From contig CAAFYX010000001.1 of NCBI GenBank assembly GCA_900767375.1, positions 1 to 45,728 of the forward strand: DNA of 45,728 nt, read 5' to 3'. Made by a program: the position numbers and the translations under genes. Under the pieces are notes generated by a model. That model had not been told where the DNA came from and searched no databases. It saw nothing but the letters and a program-made list of their open reading frames with translations. Shown one piece after another: positions 1 to 7,903 of this stretch; within the stretch, counting starts at the first letter, position 1, and each line of letters begins with the position of its first letter. Source of the DNA: Rikenellaceae bacterium. GTDB taxonomy: Bacteria > Bacteroidota > Bacteroidia > Bacteroidales > UBA932.

Positions 1-372
1 CCGTCCGACCTTCCGGGAGTCGCGCGCAGACTTTCTGCTAAGGTCTCCACCGGCGCGCGTCCGGTCTCCGTCCTGATGAAGGCGGGACATCTCGAGGACG
101 ACGAGCTGGTGGACTACTTCTATAATGCCGGGGAGGACCGCGTCATCGAGCTCCGGTCGCCTCGCCTCCACTCTCGCAACACCCACGGGACCGGCTGCAC
201 CCTGTCCTCCGCCTTTGCTTCATATCTGGCTCAGGGACAGTCACTTGATGATGCCGCGCGCAGTGCCAAAGCATACATAGCCAGGGCCATCGAGTCCGGT
301 GCGCAGTACGAAATAGGCCATGGTCACGGGCCTGTGGACCATTTCTGGAATTTGTCCGGAAAAAATGATTAA
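1..372 (+). CDS. thiD: Hydroxymethylpyrimidine/phosphomethylpyrimidine kinase, C-terminal part
   Basis: This is the 3' end of a gene that begins before the window; the frame is open from base 1 and stops with TAA at 370-372, giving about 123 residues. ThiD phosphorylates 4-amino-5-hydroxymethyl-2-methylpyrimidine and then its monophosphate, in cytosolic thiamine biosynthesis. The ribokinase-family signature near the C-terminus is visible as THGTGCTLSSAFASYLA, whose GTGC region forms the anion hole and catalytic base in this fold. The following helix (SLDDAARSAKAYIARAIESG) and the ending GHGHGPVDHFW are typical of ThiD. No other thiamine gene lies downstream, so any thi operon would be to the left of the window. 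Confidence 0.93.
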   Translation, partial: PSDLPGVARRLSAKVSTGARPVSVLMKAGHLEDDELVDYFYNAGEDRVIELRSPRLHSRNTHGTGCTLSSAFASYLAQGQSLDDAARSAKAYIARAIESGAQYEIGHGHGPVDHFWNLSGKND

Positions 373-384
373 CTTTGTCACGAT

Positions 385-942
385 ATGGATGACAGGAGAA
401 CAGAAATATACGACGCTTTCGAGCAGAAGCTGCGCAGCGAGCTGATGAAGCTCTGCACGCAGTTCAGAATGATGGAATCACAGCTGCTCCGTTCCGATGA
501 CATTGACGCCAAGTGGGACGAGTTCGCGCGTGACTATGTCATCGACGCCGTCCACAATTTCAACGATTATCCCGAGTTCGCTATAGCCTGCGCCGGTTAT
601 CTGGGAATGGCCGTCGCTTGCCGTTGGGACTCCTGCTGGGGCTCCCACCATTCTGACGGATATCTGGATTACTATGGTTCCAAGGGATTCGACGACATGG
701 ACGAGCATATCCTCAGGGATATCCTAGGTTACGCCCTCGATTCGGAAAAGGCCGCGCAGATTAACTCCCTTATGGCGAAGTGCGCAGAGCTGGCGCTCAC
801 CCTAGTCCGCCGCGAAGGATTCGAGTCACAGAGCGTCGAGGCCTATTATGTCCTTATCAGATGCGTGAAGGTGATGTTCCAGATAGGGGAGTCCATAGAG
901 CTTTTCCGTCTGGGATACAAGTTCGAGAAAATATGTTCTTAA
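385..942 (+). CDS. Conserved hypothetical protein, 185 aa, acidic and helical
   Basis: I do not recognise the family with confidence. The ORF starts with ATG 12 bases after the thiD stop and ends 13 bases before the next gene, so it very likely shares the thiD transcript. The product is soluble, with no signal peptide or membrane segment. It is rich in acidic and aromatic residues, with predicted helices throughout. A Trp/His/Tyr-rich stretch at about residues 80-100 (WDSCWGSHHSDGYLDYYG) is the most distinctive part and could be a ligand or metal site; this is a guess from composition only. Codon use resembles its neighbours, which supports a real gene. Confidence 0.8.
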   Translation: MDDRRTEIYDAFEQKLRSELMKLCTQFRMMESQLLRSDDIDAKWDEFARDYVIDAVHNFNDYPEFAIACAGYLGMAVACRWDSCWGSHHSDGYLDYYGSKGFDDMDEHILRDILGYALDSEKAAQINSLMAKCAELALTLVRREGFESQSVEAYYVLIRCVKVMFQIGESIELFRLGYKFEKICS

Positions 943-955
943 CAAATATACTCCT

Positions 956-1930
956 ATGTTCAAGATCGGAATAATCGGAGCCGGCTGGATAGCCGACAAG
1001 ATGGCCGAAACAATCACCGGCCTGAAGGACGTACAGAAATACGCCATCGCATCACGTGACCTGAAGAAAGCTCAGGATTTCGCCGCCCAGTGGGGCTTTG
1101 CCAAGGCTTACGGAAGCTACAAGGAGCTTGTCGATGACCCTGACGTGGATATGGTGTACATCGCCACTCCGCACTCGCATCATCTGGAGCATGCTTCGCT
1201 GGCCATCGAGGCCGGGAAGCCGGTCCTTTGCGAGAAGGCTTTCACGGCCAACTACCGCCAGGCGGCGGAACTGCTCGAACTCGCCCATAAGAAGGGCGTG
1301 TTCATCACCGAGGCCATCTGGCCGCGCTATATGCCTGTCGCCCTCAAGGTTAAGGAACTTCTGGACAATGGAACCATAGGCGAGCCGTGCCAGCTTTCCG
1401 CCACCCTCTGCTATCCTATGATGGAGAAGGAGCGCATCCTCCGTCCGGAACTCTGCGGCGGCGCCCTCCTGGACCTCGGAGTCTATTGCATCCACTTCGC
1501 CAGGATGTACTTCGGCGGAGACATTGAAAGGACAGTGTCATCCTGCCTGCTTCACGAAACAGGCATCGACTCATACAACCAGGAGACCCTCTACTACCGT
1601 GACGGCCGTGTCGCCAATCTCCAGTCCAGCGCCCTCTCCCGCGACAACCGCCAGGGAGTCATCACCGGCACGAATGGATATATGGTGATCGACAACGTCA
1701 ACTCCCCGTGGGGTATCCACGTCTATGACCTGGATTATCAGCTCCAGCAGGAGTTCTCGTCCCCTGCTGACATGATCACCGGCTACGAGTACCAGGTGCT
1801 TGCCAGCCGTGAGGCCATAGCGAAGGGCTGGCTGGAATCTCCGTACATCCCTCACCAGGAGACCCTTGAGGTTATGAAGATGATGGATGCCTTCCGCGCA
1901 GAGTGGGGAGTCAAATACCCGATGGATTAA
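956..1930 (+). CDS. Gfo/Idh/MocA-family NAD(P)-dependent oxidoreductase
   Basis: A 324-residue dehydrogenase of the glucose-fructose oxidoreductase family. An N-terminal Rossmann fold carries the dinucleotide-binding loop GIIGAGWIADKM (residues 5-16). The nucleotide-pocket signature ATPHSHHLEHASLAIEAGKP (about 70-89) is followed by CEKAF, with the conserved Glu93-Lys94 pair. The C-terminal alpha/beta domain includes GGALLDLGVYCIHF (about 168-181), with the Asp173 and His180 positions expected of the catalytic site. The segment TEAIWPRYMPV resembles the EAxWxRFxP motif of dihydrodiol dehydrogenase-like members, so a sugar or diol substrate is plausible, but the substrate cannot be read from sequence. 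It sits in a plus-strand run ahead of the ahcY-like gene with a 17-base gap. Confidence 0.9.
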   Translation: MFKIGIIGAGWIADKMAETITGLKDVQKYAIASRDLKKAQDFAAQWGFAKAYGSYKELVDDPDVDMVYIATPHSHHLEHASLAIEAGKPVLCEKAFTANYRQAAELLELAHKKGVFITEAIWPRYMPVALKVKELLDNGTIGEPCQLSATLCYPMMEKERILRPELCGGALLDLGVYCIHFARMYFGGDIERTVSSCLLHETGIDSYNQETLYYRDGRVANLQSSALSRDNRQGVITGTNGYMVIDNVNSPWGIHVYDLDYQLQQEFSSPADMITGYEYQVLASREAIAKGWLESPYIPHQETLEVMKMMDAFRAEWGVKYPMD

Positions 1931-1947
1931 AACAAAGAATTATTTAT

Positions 1948-3201
1948 ATGCCAAGTGAAATCAGGAACGAAGCTCTCTGGCAGGACGGAGAGCTGAAGAT
2001 AGAATGGGTCAAACATCATATGCCTCTGCTGAACTCCCTTGAAGAGGAGTTCTCTGCAGAAAAGCCTTTCAAGGGTCTGAAAATCGCCCTCTCGGTCCAT
2101 CTTGAGGCCAAGACCGCATACCTTTGCAAGGTCCTCGCCGCCGCCGGCGCCGAGATGTACGTCACAGGTTCCAACCCTCTTTCCACCCAGGATGACGTCG
2201 CCGCCGCGCTCGTGCACGACGGTCTGAACGTGTTTGCCTGGTACGGTGCCACCGCAGAAGAGTATGACCACCATATCAGCCGGGTCATCGCAGCTGGACC
2301 GAACATCATAATCGATGACGGAGGCGACCTCGTGAACATGATCCACTCGAACTACCCTCAGCTCATCCCCAATGTCATCGGCGGCTGCGAGGAGACCACT
2401 ACCGGCATACTCAGACTCCAGCGCCTCGACCGCGAGAAGAAGCTCCTTTTCCCGATGATGCTCGTGAACAACGCTGAGTGCAAGCATTTCTTTGACAACA
2501 GGTACGGCACCGGCCAGTCCGTCTGGGACGGCATCAACCGCACCACCAACCTCATCGTCGCGGGCAAGACCGTCGTCGTCGCCGGCTACGGCTGGTGCGG
2601 CAAGGGAGTCGCCATGCGCGCCAAGGGCCTCGGCGCCGAGGTCATCATCACCGAGGTCAATCCTGTCCGCGCCATGGAGGCTGTGATGGACGGTTTCAAG
2701 GTCATGAAAATGCACCAGGCCGCCGCTCAGGGCGATATCTTCATCACCGTCACAGGCTGTGACAATGTAATCACGCCGGCCGACTTCCTCGAAATGAAGG
2801 ACGGTGCCATCTGCTGCAACGCCGGCCATTTCGACTGCGAGGTCGCTGTCGCAGAGCTCGCCGCAATGGCCGTATCCGTCAAGCCCGCCCGCAAGAACAT
2901 CATCGGCTATACCCTTGCCAATGGTCATAAGATCTACATCCTCGCCGAAGGCCGTCTCGTGAACCTCGCCGCCGGCGACGGCCATCCGGCTGAGATTATG
3001 GACATGTCCTTCGCCATCCAGGCCCTCAGCGCCCGCTGGCTTGTCAGCCACAAGGACACCTTGACAAGAAAGCCGGGATCAATGGTAATTGAAATCCCGG
3101 CTGAAATAGACGATATGGTGGCGCGCCGCAAGCTTGCCTCCTGGGGTTACGAGATCGACACCCTCACCGACGAGCAGCGCCGCTATCTTTACGGAGAATA
3201 G
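1948..3201 (+). CDS. ahcY: S-adenosylhomocysteine hydrolase, short archaeal/Thermotoga-like type
   Basis: A 417-residue NAD-dependent enzyme that cleaves S-adenosylhomocysteine to homocysteine and adenosine in the methyl cycle. I chose the ATG at 1948; the frame is open 15 codons further upstream, but that would overlap the previous gene. Visible motifs are IIDDGGD (120-126), GCEETTTG (about 146-153), the catalytic Lys179 and Asp183 in KHFFDNRYGTG, the NAD-binding loop GYGWCGKG (213-220), and NAGHFD in the substrate region. The chain is short and ends LTDEQRRYLYGE. It lacks the KPxHYRY tail with which classical bacterial and eukaryotic enzymes contact NAD of the neighbouring subunit. The related S-inosylhomocysteine hydrolase activity of some archaeal homologues cannot be excluded. 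Confidence 0.93.
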   Translation: MPSEIRNEALWQDGELKIEWVKHHMPLLNSLEEEFSAEKPFKGLKIALSVHLEAKTAYLCKVLAAAGAEMYVTGSNPLSTQDDVAAALVHDGLNVFAWYGATAEEYDHHISRVIAAGPNIIIDDGGDLVNMIHSNYPQLIPNVIGGCEETTTGILRLQRLDREKKLLFPMMLVNNAECKHFFDNRYGTGQSVWDGINRTTNLIVAGKTVVVAGYGWCGKGVAMRAKGLGAEVIITEVNPVRAMEAVMDGFKVMKMHQAAAQGDIFITVTGCDNVITPADFLEMKDGAICCNAGHFDCEVAVAELAAMAVSVKPARKNIIGYTLANGHKIYILAEGRLVNLAAGDGHPAEIMDMSFAIQALSARWLVSHKDTLTRKPGSMVIEIPAEIDDMVARRKLASWGYEIDTLTDEQRRYLYGE

Positions 3202-3203
3202 CT

Positions 3204-4055
3204 TTATGCATTGGCCTGCGGCGAGTCGGGGTTGATCATCATCAGCTCGATCTTGTTCCCGTCAGGGTCGTGGATCCAGGCCTGATAGTTCAGGTCTGCG
3301 GCTGTCTTCGGCTCCTGGTCGATCCGGACGCCGATGGACCTGAGCCTTTCGACATCCTCGAGAAGGTTGTCCGTCTCGACACAGAGATGGTTGAATCCGC
3401 GTGAGTTCCAGCCTTTGTTAGGATTTTCCCCTTCACCGTTCGGGATGAGTTCGAGATAAACGCCGTCGGCGATGCGGACATAGTACAGCCAAGGTTCGCC
3501 TTCGTCATTGTTCTGGATACCGATGAGCTTCAGGCCCAGCTTGTTGCAGTAGAAGTCGAGCGATGCTTCCATATCCTTTACGACGAAGCAGGCGTGGCCT
3601 ATTCCGGCATAGCCTTCGCGGCCGAACTCGTAAGGAGCCTCGTTGCTCTTCATCTGAATGGATTCCGGAACGTATTCCTGAAGTTCGATGCCGTTGCCGT
3701 CAGGATCATAAAGCCAGATGTTCCTGTTCAGGCTCTTCTCGATTTGAGGCTCAGGGGAGTCGATATAGCCTTTATCATAAATCTCCTGCAGTGTTTTGCG
3801 CAAGTTTCCGACCGTTACGCACAGGTGGTTGTAGCCTGTCTTCTTGAAGTCGAAGGCATAGTCGCGGTCGTTCAGACCGTCATAGAAGAGCTCTAGGAAA
3901 TGGCCTTTGCATATCTTTACGTAGATAATCCAGGGATCCCCGTTCTCGTGGTGAAGCTCGAAGACTTTCTTCCATCCGAAAACATTCTCGAAAAACTCTA
4001 CTGACCTGTCCATGTCCAGTGGATTCAGGGCGATGTGTGCGATGTCCTTTATCAT
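3204..4055 (-). CDS. Tandem VOC (glyoxalase/bleomycin-resistance/dioxygenase) domain protein
   Basis: A 283-residue protein made of two vicinal-oxygen-chelate domains, about 1-130 and 148-275. Each contains the full metal-ligand set: His7, Glu55, His77 and Glu124 in the first domain; His154, Glu202, His223 and Glu270 in the second. Both domains end in the classic DPDGNGIEL / DPDGNKIEL strand. This resembles glyoxalase I-like or extradiol dioxygenase-like proteins, but the reaction is not determinable. There is no signal peptide, so it is cytosolic. The gene converges on ahcY with only 2 bases between the stop codons. An exact -7 element on the same strand lies 19 bases before the ATG. Confidence 0.88.
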   Translation of the reverse strand: MIKDIAHIALNPLDMDRSVEFFENVFGWKKVFELHHENGDPWIIYVKICKGHFLELFYDGLNDRDYAFDFKKTGYNHLCVTVGNLRKTLQEIYDKGYIDSPEPQIEKSLNRNIWLYDPDGNGIELQEYVPESIQMKSNEAPYEFGREGYAGIGHACFVVKDMEASLDFYCNKLGLKLIGIQNNDEGEPWLYYVRIADGVYLELIPNGEGENPNKGWNSRGFNHLCVETDNLLEDVERLRSIGVRIDQEPKTAADLNYQAWIHDPDGNKIELMMINPDSPQANA

Positions 4056-4074
4056 GGTTATGTCCGTTTTTGTA

Positions 4075-4082
4075 CAAATATA
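4075..4082 (-). promoter_or_regulatory. Bacteroidetes -7 promoter element of the VOC gene
   Basis: Read on the minus strand the sequence is TATATTTG, an exact TAnnTTTG match, ending 19 bases before the ATG at 4055. No convincing -33 TTTG is seen at the usual distance. Confidence 0.55.
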
Positions 4083-4138
4083 TTAACATATTTGATTCTT
4101 GTGCGTCTTTCTGACAAGAAACACAAATCGAGAAAGCC

Positions 4139-4543
4139 ATGAGAACGAGATCATTTTTTGCAGCGGGCGTTGCAGCGCTTCTGCTCACTGCCTGTCAGAC
4201 AGATTATTACGAGCCTGTTTTCGGTATTGACAATCTCCCGACGGTCATTCCTGCCGCCGGCGGGCGCTTTAAGATAGATTATGATTACGCATACTATGAC
4301 ACCAGGGCGGACGAGGCATTCTTCGACTGGGAGTATAGAATCATAGTCGACGGTGTGGTGACCAAGGTTGTCGACATAGAGGAAGGCTGGCGCAACTCGC
4401 GCTTCATTGTGGATATCGATCCTAACTTCGATTCATATCCGAAGTCAGTCCTCGTGGAGGTAAGCACCCACGTGTATATGCCGATGGAGGATTACTGGGG
4501 TGACTGGACCCCTGTCTGCTCTTCCGTCCAGCTCGGCAGATAG
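4139..4543 (+). CDS. Small secreted lipoprotein, possible BACON-like beta domain
   Basis: A 134-residue protein with a lipoprotein signal peptide: MRTR, a hydrophobic core and the lipobox LLTAC, with the lipidated Cys at residue 19. The mature part is a single small beta-rich domain that begins after a short Tyr/Asp-rich linker. The phrase IPAAGGRFKIDYDY resembles the first strands of BACON-type or other Ig-like domains of Bacteroidetes surface proteins; this is a weak inference. The domain is rich in Asp, Tyr and Trp. It stands alone between divergent and convergent neighbours, so context gives no function. Its end is separated from truB by 21 bases holding a small hairpin (4551-4563) without a clear T run. 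Confidence 0.8.
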   Translation: MRTRSFFAAGVAALLLTACQTDYYEPVFGIDNLPTVIPAAGGRFKIDYDYAYYDTRADEAFFDWEYRIIVDGVVTKVVDIEEGWRNSRFIVDIDPNFDSYPKSVLVEVSTHVYMPMEDYWGDWTPVCSSVQLGR

Positions 4544-4564
4544 TTTATTGAGCCATTAAGGCTT

Positions 4565-5536
4565 TCAGCATATTTTGAGCATTTCGGCGGTGTCGTCAAG
4601 GGAGAGGGAGTCCTCTACGGCGATGCCGCCGTTCTTTGTGCGTCTGAGGCTGCTGAGGAAGGCGCCGCTGTCGAGCGCTTCGCCGAGGTCTCTGGCGAGG
4701 GCGCGGATGTATGTGCCCTTCGAGCAGTCCACCCTGACCATCGCTGTCGGCAGATTGTATCCCGATATGTCCGCCACATGTATCCTCCCCGACTTTGCAT
4801 TGTTTGACTGCTCGTCCCCAGCGGAAGGTACTGTGTCTGAAAATCGTGCCACCCTCGGCACTATTTCTGACTGGCTCCTGCCAGACTGGCGCTCCCGGCC
4901 TTCCGTTTCACACGGCCTCCGCGGGGCATCTGATGATGCCATCGCTTCGCTCCAAGGCCCATCCGCCGACAGGAAAGAGTCAAGCTGAAGGTCGTAAATG
5001 GTGATGCGGGAGGCCTGGAGGATGTCGGAGCCTTCGTCGAGGCGGCCCTGCTTCAGGAGCTTGCGGGCTGTCTCGTAGGCGCGGACACCGTCGACGGACT
5101 TGGCGCTGAAGAGGGGAGCGACCTGGTCCTGCTCGCCGATGAAGGACTTGAGCACATCCCTCACCGACTCCTCGCTGACATTGTCCAGAGGATATTCCCT
5201 GTCAATCTCCTTCTCCAGATCGTATGAAGGAGTGGTGGCTCCGAAGGTCACTCCTGCAAGGTACTGCTTCGGAGAGCGCTGGAGCTCTTCCGCAAGCTTC
5301 GTGGCCTTGCCGATGCAGACCAGGAGCACACCGGTGGCCAGCGGGTCCAGTGTACCCGCGTGTCCTACCTTGAGGTTCTTCTTGCTGAAATGCTTGATAG
5401 CCTGATACTTGACCTTGCGGATTACATCCGCCGAGGTCCACCTGTAGGGTTTGTCGATAGGGATGATTATCCCTTCAGGGTAATCATCGATATTACCGGT
5501 AAGGACAAGTCCTCTGTGGGCTATCAGAGCGGACAT
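4565..5536 (-). CDS. truB: tRNA pseudouridine(55) synthase with an unusual internal insertion
   Basis: TruB converts U55 of the T-arm of elongator tRNAs to pseudouridine. The catalytic motif GHAGTLDPLATGVL is intact with Asp64 as nucleophile; KQYLAG, PLFSAKSVDGVRAYE and VDCSKGTYIRALARDLG are also conserved. At 323 residues it is longer than the roughly 230-250 expected in this phylum. The excess lies between residues about 189 and 255 (bases about 4772-4972), a hydrophilic Ser/Arg/Glu/Pro-rich stretch placed between two core strands of the catalytic domain. The reading frame stays open through it, so the gene is probably functional. It follows rpiB after 3 bases in a gltX-rpiB-truB transcription unit. 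Confidence 0.94.
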   Translation of the reverse strand: MSALIAHRGLVLTGNIDDYPEGIIIPIDKPYRWTSADVIRKVKYQAIKHFSKKNLKVGHAGTLDPLATGVLLVCIGKATKLAEELQRSPKQYLAGVTFGATTPSYDLEKEIDREYPLDNVSEESVRDVLKSFIGEQDQVAPLFSAKSVDGVRAYETARKLLKQGRLDEGSDILQASRITIYDLQLDSFLSADGPWSEAMASSDAPRRPCETEGRERQSGRSQSEIVPRVARFSDTVPSAGDEQSNNAKSGRIHVADISGYNLPTAMVRVDCSKGTYIRALARDLGEALDSGAFLSSLRRTKNGGIAVEDSLSLDDTAEMLKIC

Positions 5537-5539
5537 CGC

Positions 5540-5968
5540 TTATACCGGAATCTTGTCGATCCTTCTCTGGTGGCGTCCGCCGGCGAACTCGGTGGTGAGC
5601 CAGGCGCGCACGATGCTGGTTGCCATGCGGTAGCTGATGAAGCGTGCTGGCATGACCAGAACATTGGCATCATTGTGCTCCTTTACGAGAGTGCCTACAG
5701 CCGTATTCCAGGCCAGACCGGCGCGGATGCCCTTGTGGTGGTTGAGTGTCATTGCCATACCGTTGCCGGTACCGCAGAGAGCGATTCCCTTGTCCACCTC
5801 ACCTTTCTCCACTGCAGCAGCCAGAGGATGGGCCACATCGGAGTAATCCATGCTTTCGGTGCTGTCAGTACCGAAGTTCACTACATCGTATCCCTTGCCG
5901 AGAAGGTAGGAGATAAGCTTTGTTTTATATTCGACACCAGCGTGATCGCTGCAAATTCCGATTTTCAT
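5540..5968 (-). CDS. rpiB: Ribose-5-phosphate isomerase B
   Basis: A 142-residue LacA/RpiB-family isomerase interconverting ribose-5-phosphate and ribulose-5-phosphate in the pentose phosphate pathway. Conserved parts are CSDHAGVEYK at the N-terminus, CGTGNGMAM with the catalytic Cys65, RAGLAWN and EHNDANVLVMPAR. The more usual CGTGIGMS is changed to CGTGNGMA, which keeps the anion-binding loop. Length is normal for the family. It lies 8 bases downstream of gltX and 3 bases upstream of truB and is probably co-transcribed with both. Confidence 0.95.
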   Translation of the reverse strand: MKIGICSDHAGVEYKTKLISYLLGKGYDVVNFGTDSTESMDYSDVAHPLAAAVEKGEVDKGIALCGTGNGMAMTLNHHKGIRAGLAWNTAVGTLVKEHNDANVLVMPARFISYRMATSIVRAWLTTEFAGGRHQRRIDKIPV

Positions 5969-5976
5969 TGTATTGA

Positions 5977-7536
5977 TTATTTACCTAGTTTTTCACCTGC
6001 AAATGCCATTCTCGCCGCGAACTCCTCCTTTCCGATGAAGGAGAGGATGTCTGCGATGCCCAGTCCGCTTGATGCGCCTGTAAGGGCGAGCCTGAGACAG
6101 TTCATAACCTTGCCCATAGGCCACTCGTTGCCGCGGATGTACTCCTCGAGAGCGGTTTCGATATTTTCCTTGGTCCATTCACCGCTGAACGAACCCATAT
6201 ATTCTGCTGCCTTGAATGCAAGGCTGTAGTTCTCTTCCTTCCAGAACTTGGCCACGTCCTTCTCTGCGAACTCCTGAGGAGCGGTGAAGAGGTAGGAAGC
6301 GATGGTCCAGAAGTCGGATACGAAGGTAGCGCGCTCCTTGATAAGGGCCACGACGCGGGTGACATAGTCTGCATCGGCCTTGATGCCCTTTTCCTCGAGG
6401 GATGGCATCCAGAGGGCTGCAAGCTCTGCATCGCCCTTCATGCGGAGGTATTCCTTATTGTACCATTTCGCTTTCTCAGGGTTGAACTTGGCTCCGCTCT
6501 TGGATACTTTCTCGACTGAGAACGCCTTGATCAGTTCATCCATTGAGAAGATTTCCTGTTCAGTGCCCGGATTCCAGCCGAGCATGGCGAGAAGGTTGAC
6601 GAATGCCTCAGGGAAATATCCGTCCTCGCGGTATCCGTGGTAGGTCTCACCTTCGGAGTTGAGCCAGTTGAGAGGGAATACAGGGAATCCCATCTTGTCA
6701 CCGTCGCGCTTGCTGAGCTTGCCGTTTCCGACAGGCTTGAGAAGGAGAGGGAGGTGTGCAAACCTTGGCATGGTGTCCTCCCAGCCGAATGCCTTGTAGA
6801 GCATATAATGGAGAGGGAGGGAAGGGAGCCACTCCTCACCGCGGATGACCTCGGTGATCTCCATCAGATGGTCGTCCACGATATTGGCGAGGTGGTAGGT
6901 AGGGAGCTCGTCGGCCCTCTTCCAGAGCACCTTGTCGTCGAGGGTGTCGGTATTGACCTCGACGTGGCCGCGGATAAGGTCGTCCATCTTCACGACAGTG
7001 TCCTCCGGCATCTTGAAACGGATGGTCCAGTTGGTGGTCTCCTCAAGGAGCTTCTTCGTTTCTTCCTCGCTGAGGGTGAGGGAGTTGCGGAGGCCCATGC
7101 GGGACTTCTGGTTATAGATGAAGGTTTCGCCCCTGGCCTCGGTAGCTGCGCGCACGGTTTCGAGCTCCTCGGCGGAGTCAAAGGCGTAGTAGGCGTATCC
7201 GTTGGCTATGAGCTGCTCGGCATACTTGCGGTAGATTCCGCGTCTCTGGCTCTGGCGGTAAGGGGCGTGAGGGTGCTTGGCGCTGGCCTCTTCGACTACC
7301 TTTCCGTTCTCGTCCACTCCTTCGTCAGGAATGATTCCGCACCAGTTCAGGGCTTCGATGATATACTGCTCGGCTCCCGGGACGAACCTGTGGGAGTCAG
7401 TGTCTTCGATCCTTATGATGAAGTCTCCGCCTTTCTGCTTGGCATAGAGATAGTTGTAGAGCGCAGTCCTGACTCCTCCCATATGGAGCGGGCCGGTAGG
7501 TGACGGCGCGAATCTTACTCTTGTTCTTCTTTCCAT
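5977..7536 (-). CDS. gltX: Glutamyl-tRNA synthetase
   Basis: A 519-residue class I aminoacyl-tRNA synthetase that charges tRNA-Glu. The HIGH signature appears as HMGG (residues 18-21) within RFAPSPTGPLHMGG, and the KMSKS counterpart as KLSKR in GNGKLSKRDGDKMG. The C-terminal helical anticodon-binding domain is present. The frame is open 18 codons further upstream, but I start at the ATG at 7536 because a perfect -7 promoter element at 7559-7566 lies inside that extension and because family members begin at this point. It is the first gene of the gltX-rpiB-truB unit. Confidence 0.96.
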   Translation of the reverse strand: MERRTRVRFAPSPTGPLHMGGVRTALYNYLYAKQKGGDFIIRIEDTDSHRFVPGAEQYIIEALNWCGIIPDEGVDENGKVVEEASAKHPHAPYRQSQRRGIYRKYAEQLIANGYAYYAFDSAEELETVRAATEARGETFIYNQKSRMGLRNSLTLSEEETKKLLEETTNWTIRFKMPEDTVVKMDDLIRGHVEVNTDTLDDKVLWKRADELPTYHLANIVDDHLMEITEVIRGEEWLPSLPLHYMLYKAFGWEDTMPRFAHLPLLLKPVGNGKLSKRDGDKMGFPVFPLNWLNSEGETYHGYREDGYFPEAFVNLLAMLGWNPGTEQEIFSMDELIKAFSVEKVSKSGAKFNPEKAKWYNKEYLRMKGDAELAALWMPSLEEKGIKADADYVTRVVALIKERATFVSDFWTIASYLFTAPQEFAEKDVAKFWKEENYSLAFKAAEYMGSFSGEWTKENIETALEEYIRGNEWPMGKVMNCLRLALTGASSGLGIADILSFIGKEEFAARMAFAGEKLGK

Positions 7537-7558
7537 CCTATATTCGGTTAATATCTGA

Positions 7559-7566
7559 CAAAGATA
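7559..7566 (-). promoter_or_regulatory. Bacteroidetes -7 promoter element of gltX
   Basis: The minus strand reads TATCTTTG, an exact TAnnTTTG match ending 22 bases before the chosen gltX ATG. Its position fixes the start at 7536 rather than at 7590. No clear -33 element is visible. Confidence 0.6.
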
Positions 7567-7875
7567 GACATTTTTATTTAGGAATGGCACCTTATTGTCC
7601 CGGAATGGGTGAAACTGCCCGTAACGGTTTCACAAAATATATCACAAAATCACAAAAAGAATAAAGGATTAACAAAAGAATTTCCTATTTTTACAAACAA
7701 GTTGCAAATAGAATTGTCCCGTATTACCCCTAGGTTCAAGCACGAAACGCAATCGGGGAGAAGAATTTGAGCCGGGCGGCTTTGCCGATTGTTTCTGACA
7801 CGAAGATACAACAATTTTCGAAAGTTGAATCTTTTATGCCATACAGACGGATGAAAACGCCACAGTAATTTTATG
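7567..7875. other. Non-coding A+T-rich gap with two inverted repeats
   Basis: I see no gene here. The stretch lies between the divergent gltX and fimbrillin-locus promoters. It holds a 9-bp-stem hairpin at 7609-7633 (GTGAAACTG / CGGTTTCAC with one G-T pair) and a 7-bp inverted repeat CAATCGG / CCGATTG at 7750-7756 and 7785-7791 that encloses a smaller AGCC/GGCT stem. Neither is followed by a T run, so they do not look like terminators. They may be remnants of an inserted segment or regulatory structures. Confidence 0.4.
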
Positions 7876-7883
7876 TATCTTTG
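7876..7883 (+). promoter_or_regulatory. Bacteroidetes -7 promoter element of the small-protein/fimbrillin locus
   Basis: The plus strand reads TATCTTTG, an exact TAnnTTTG match. It ends 20 bases before the ATG of the small ORF at 7904, so that ORF would be the first gene of the transcript. Confidence 0.6.
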
Positions 7884-7903
7884 CAGATTAATTGCCAATT
7901 TTT

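Noticed and set aside
1927..3051. 374-codon open frame antisense to ahcY
   Set aside because: Composition (Gly/Asp/Val/His-rich) mirrors the codon use of ahcY, and no domain is recognisable.
4551..4563. AGCC-ATTAA-GGCT hairpin between the small lipoprotein gene and truB
   Set aside because: A four-base stem with no clear T run is too weak to call a terminator.
7537..7590. 18-codon N-terminal extension of GltX
   Set aside because: The -7 promoter element lies inside it and family members begin at the later ATG.
7609..7633. 9-bp-stem hairpin upstream of gltX considered as a terminator
   Set aside because: No T run follows in either direction, and no gene ends nearby.
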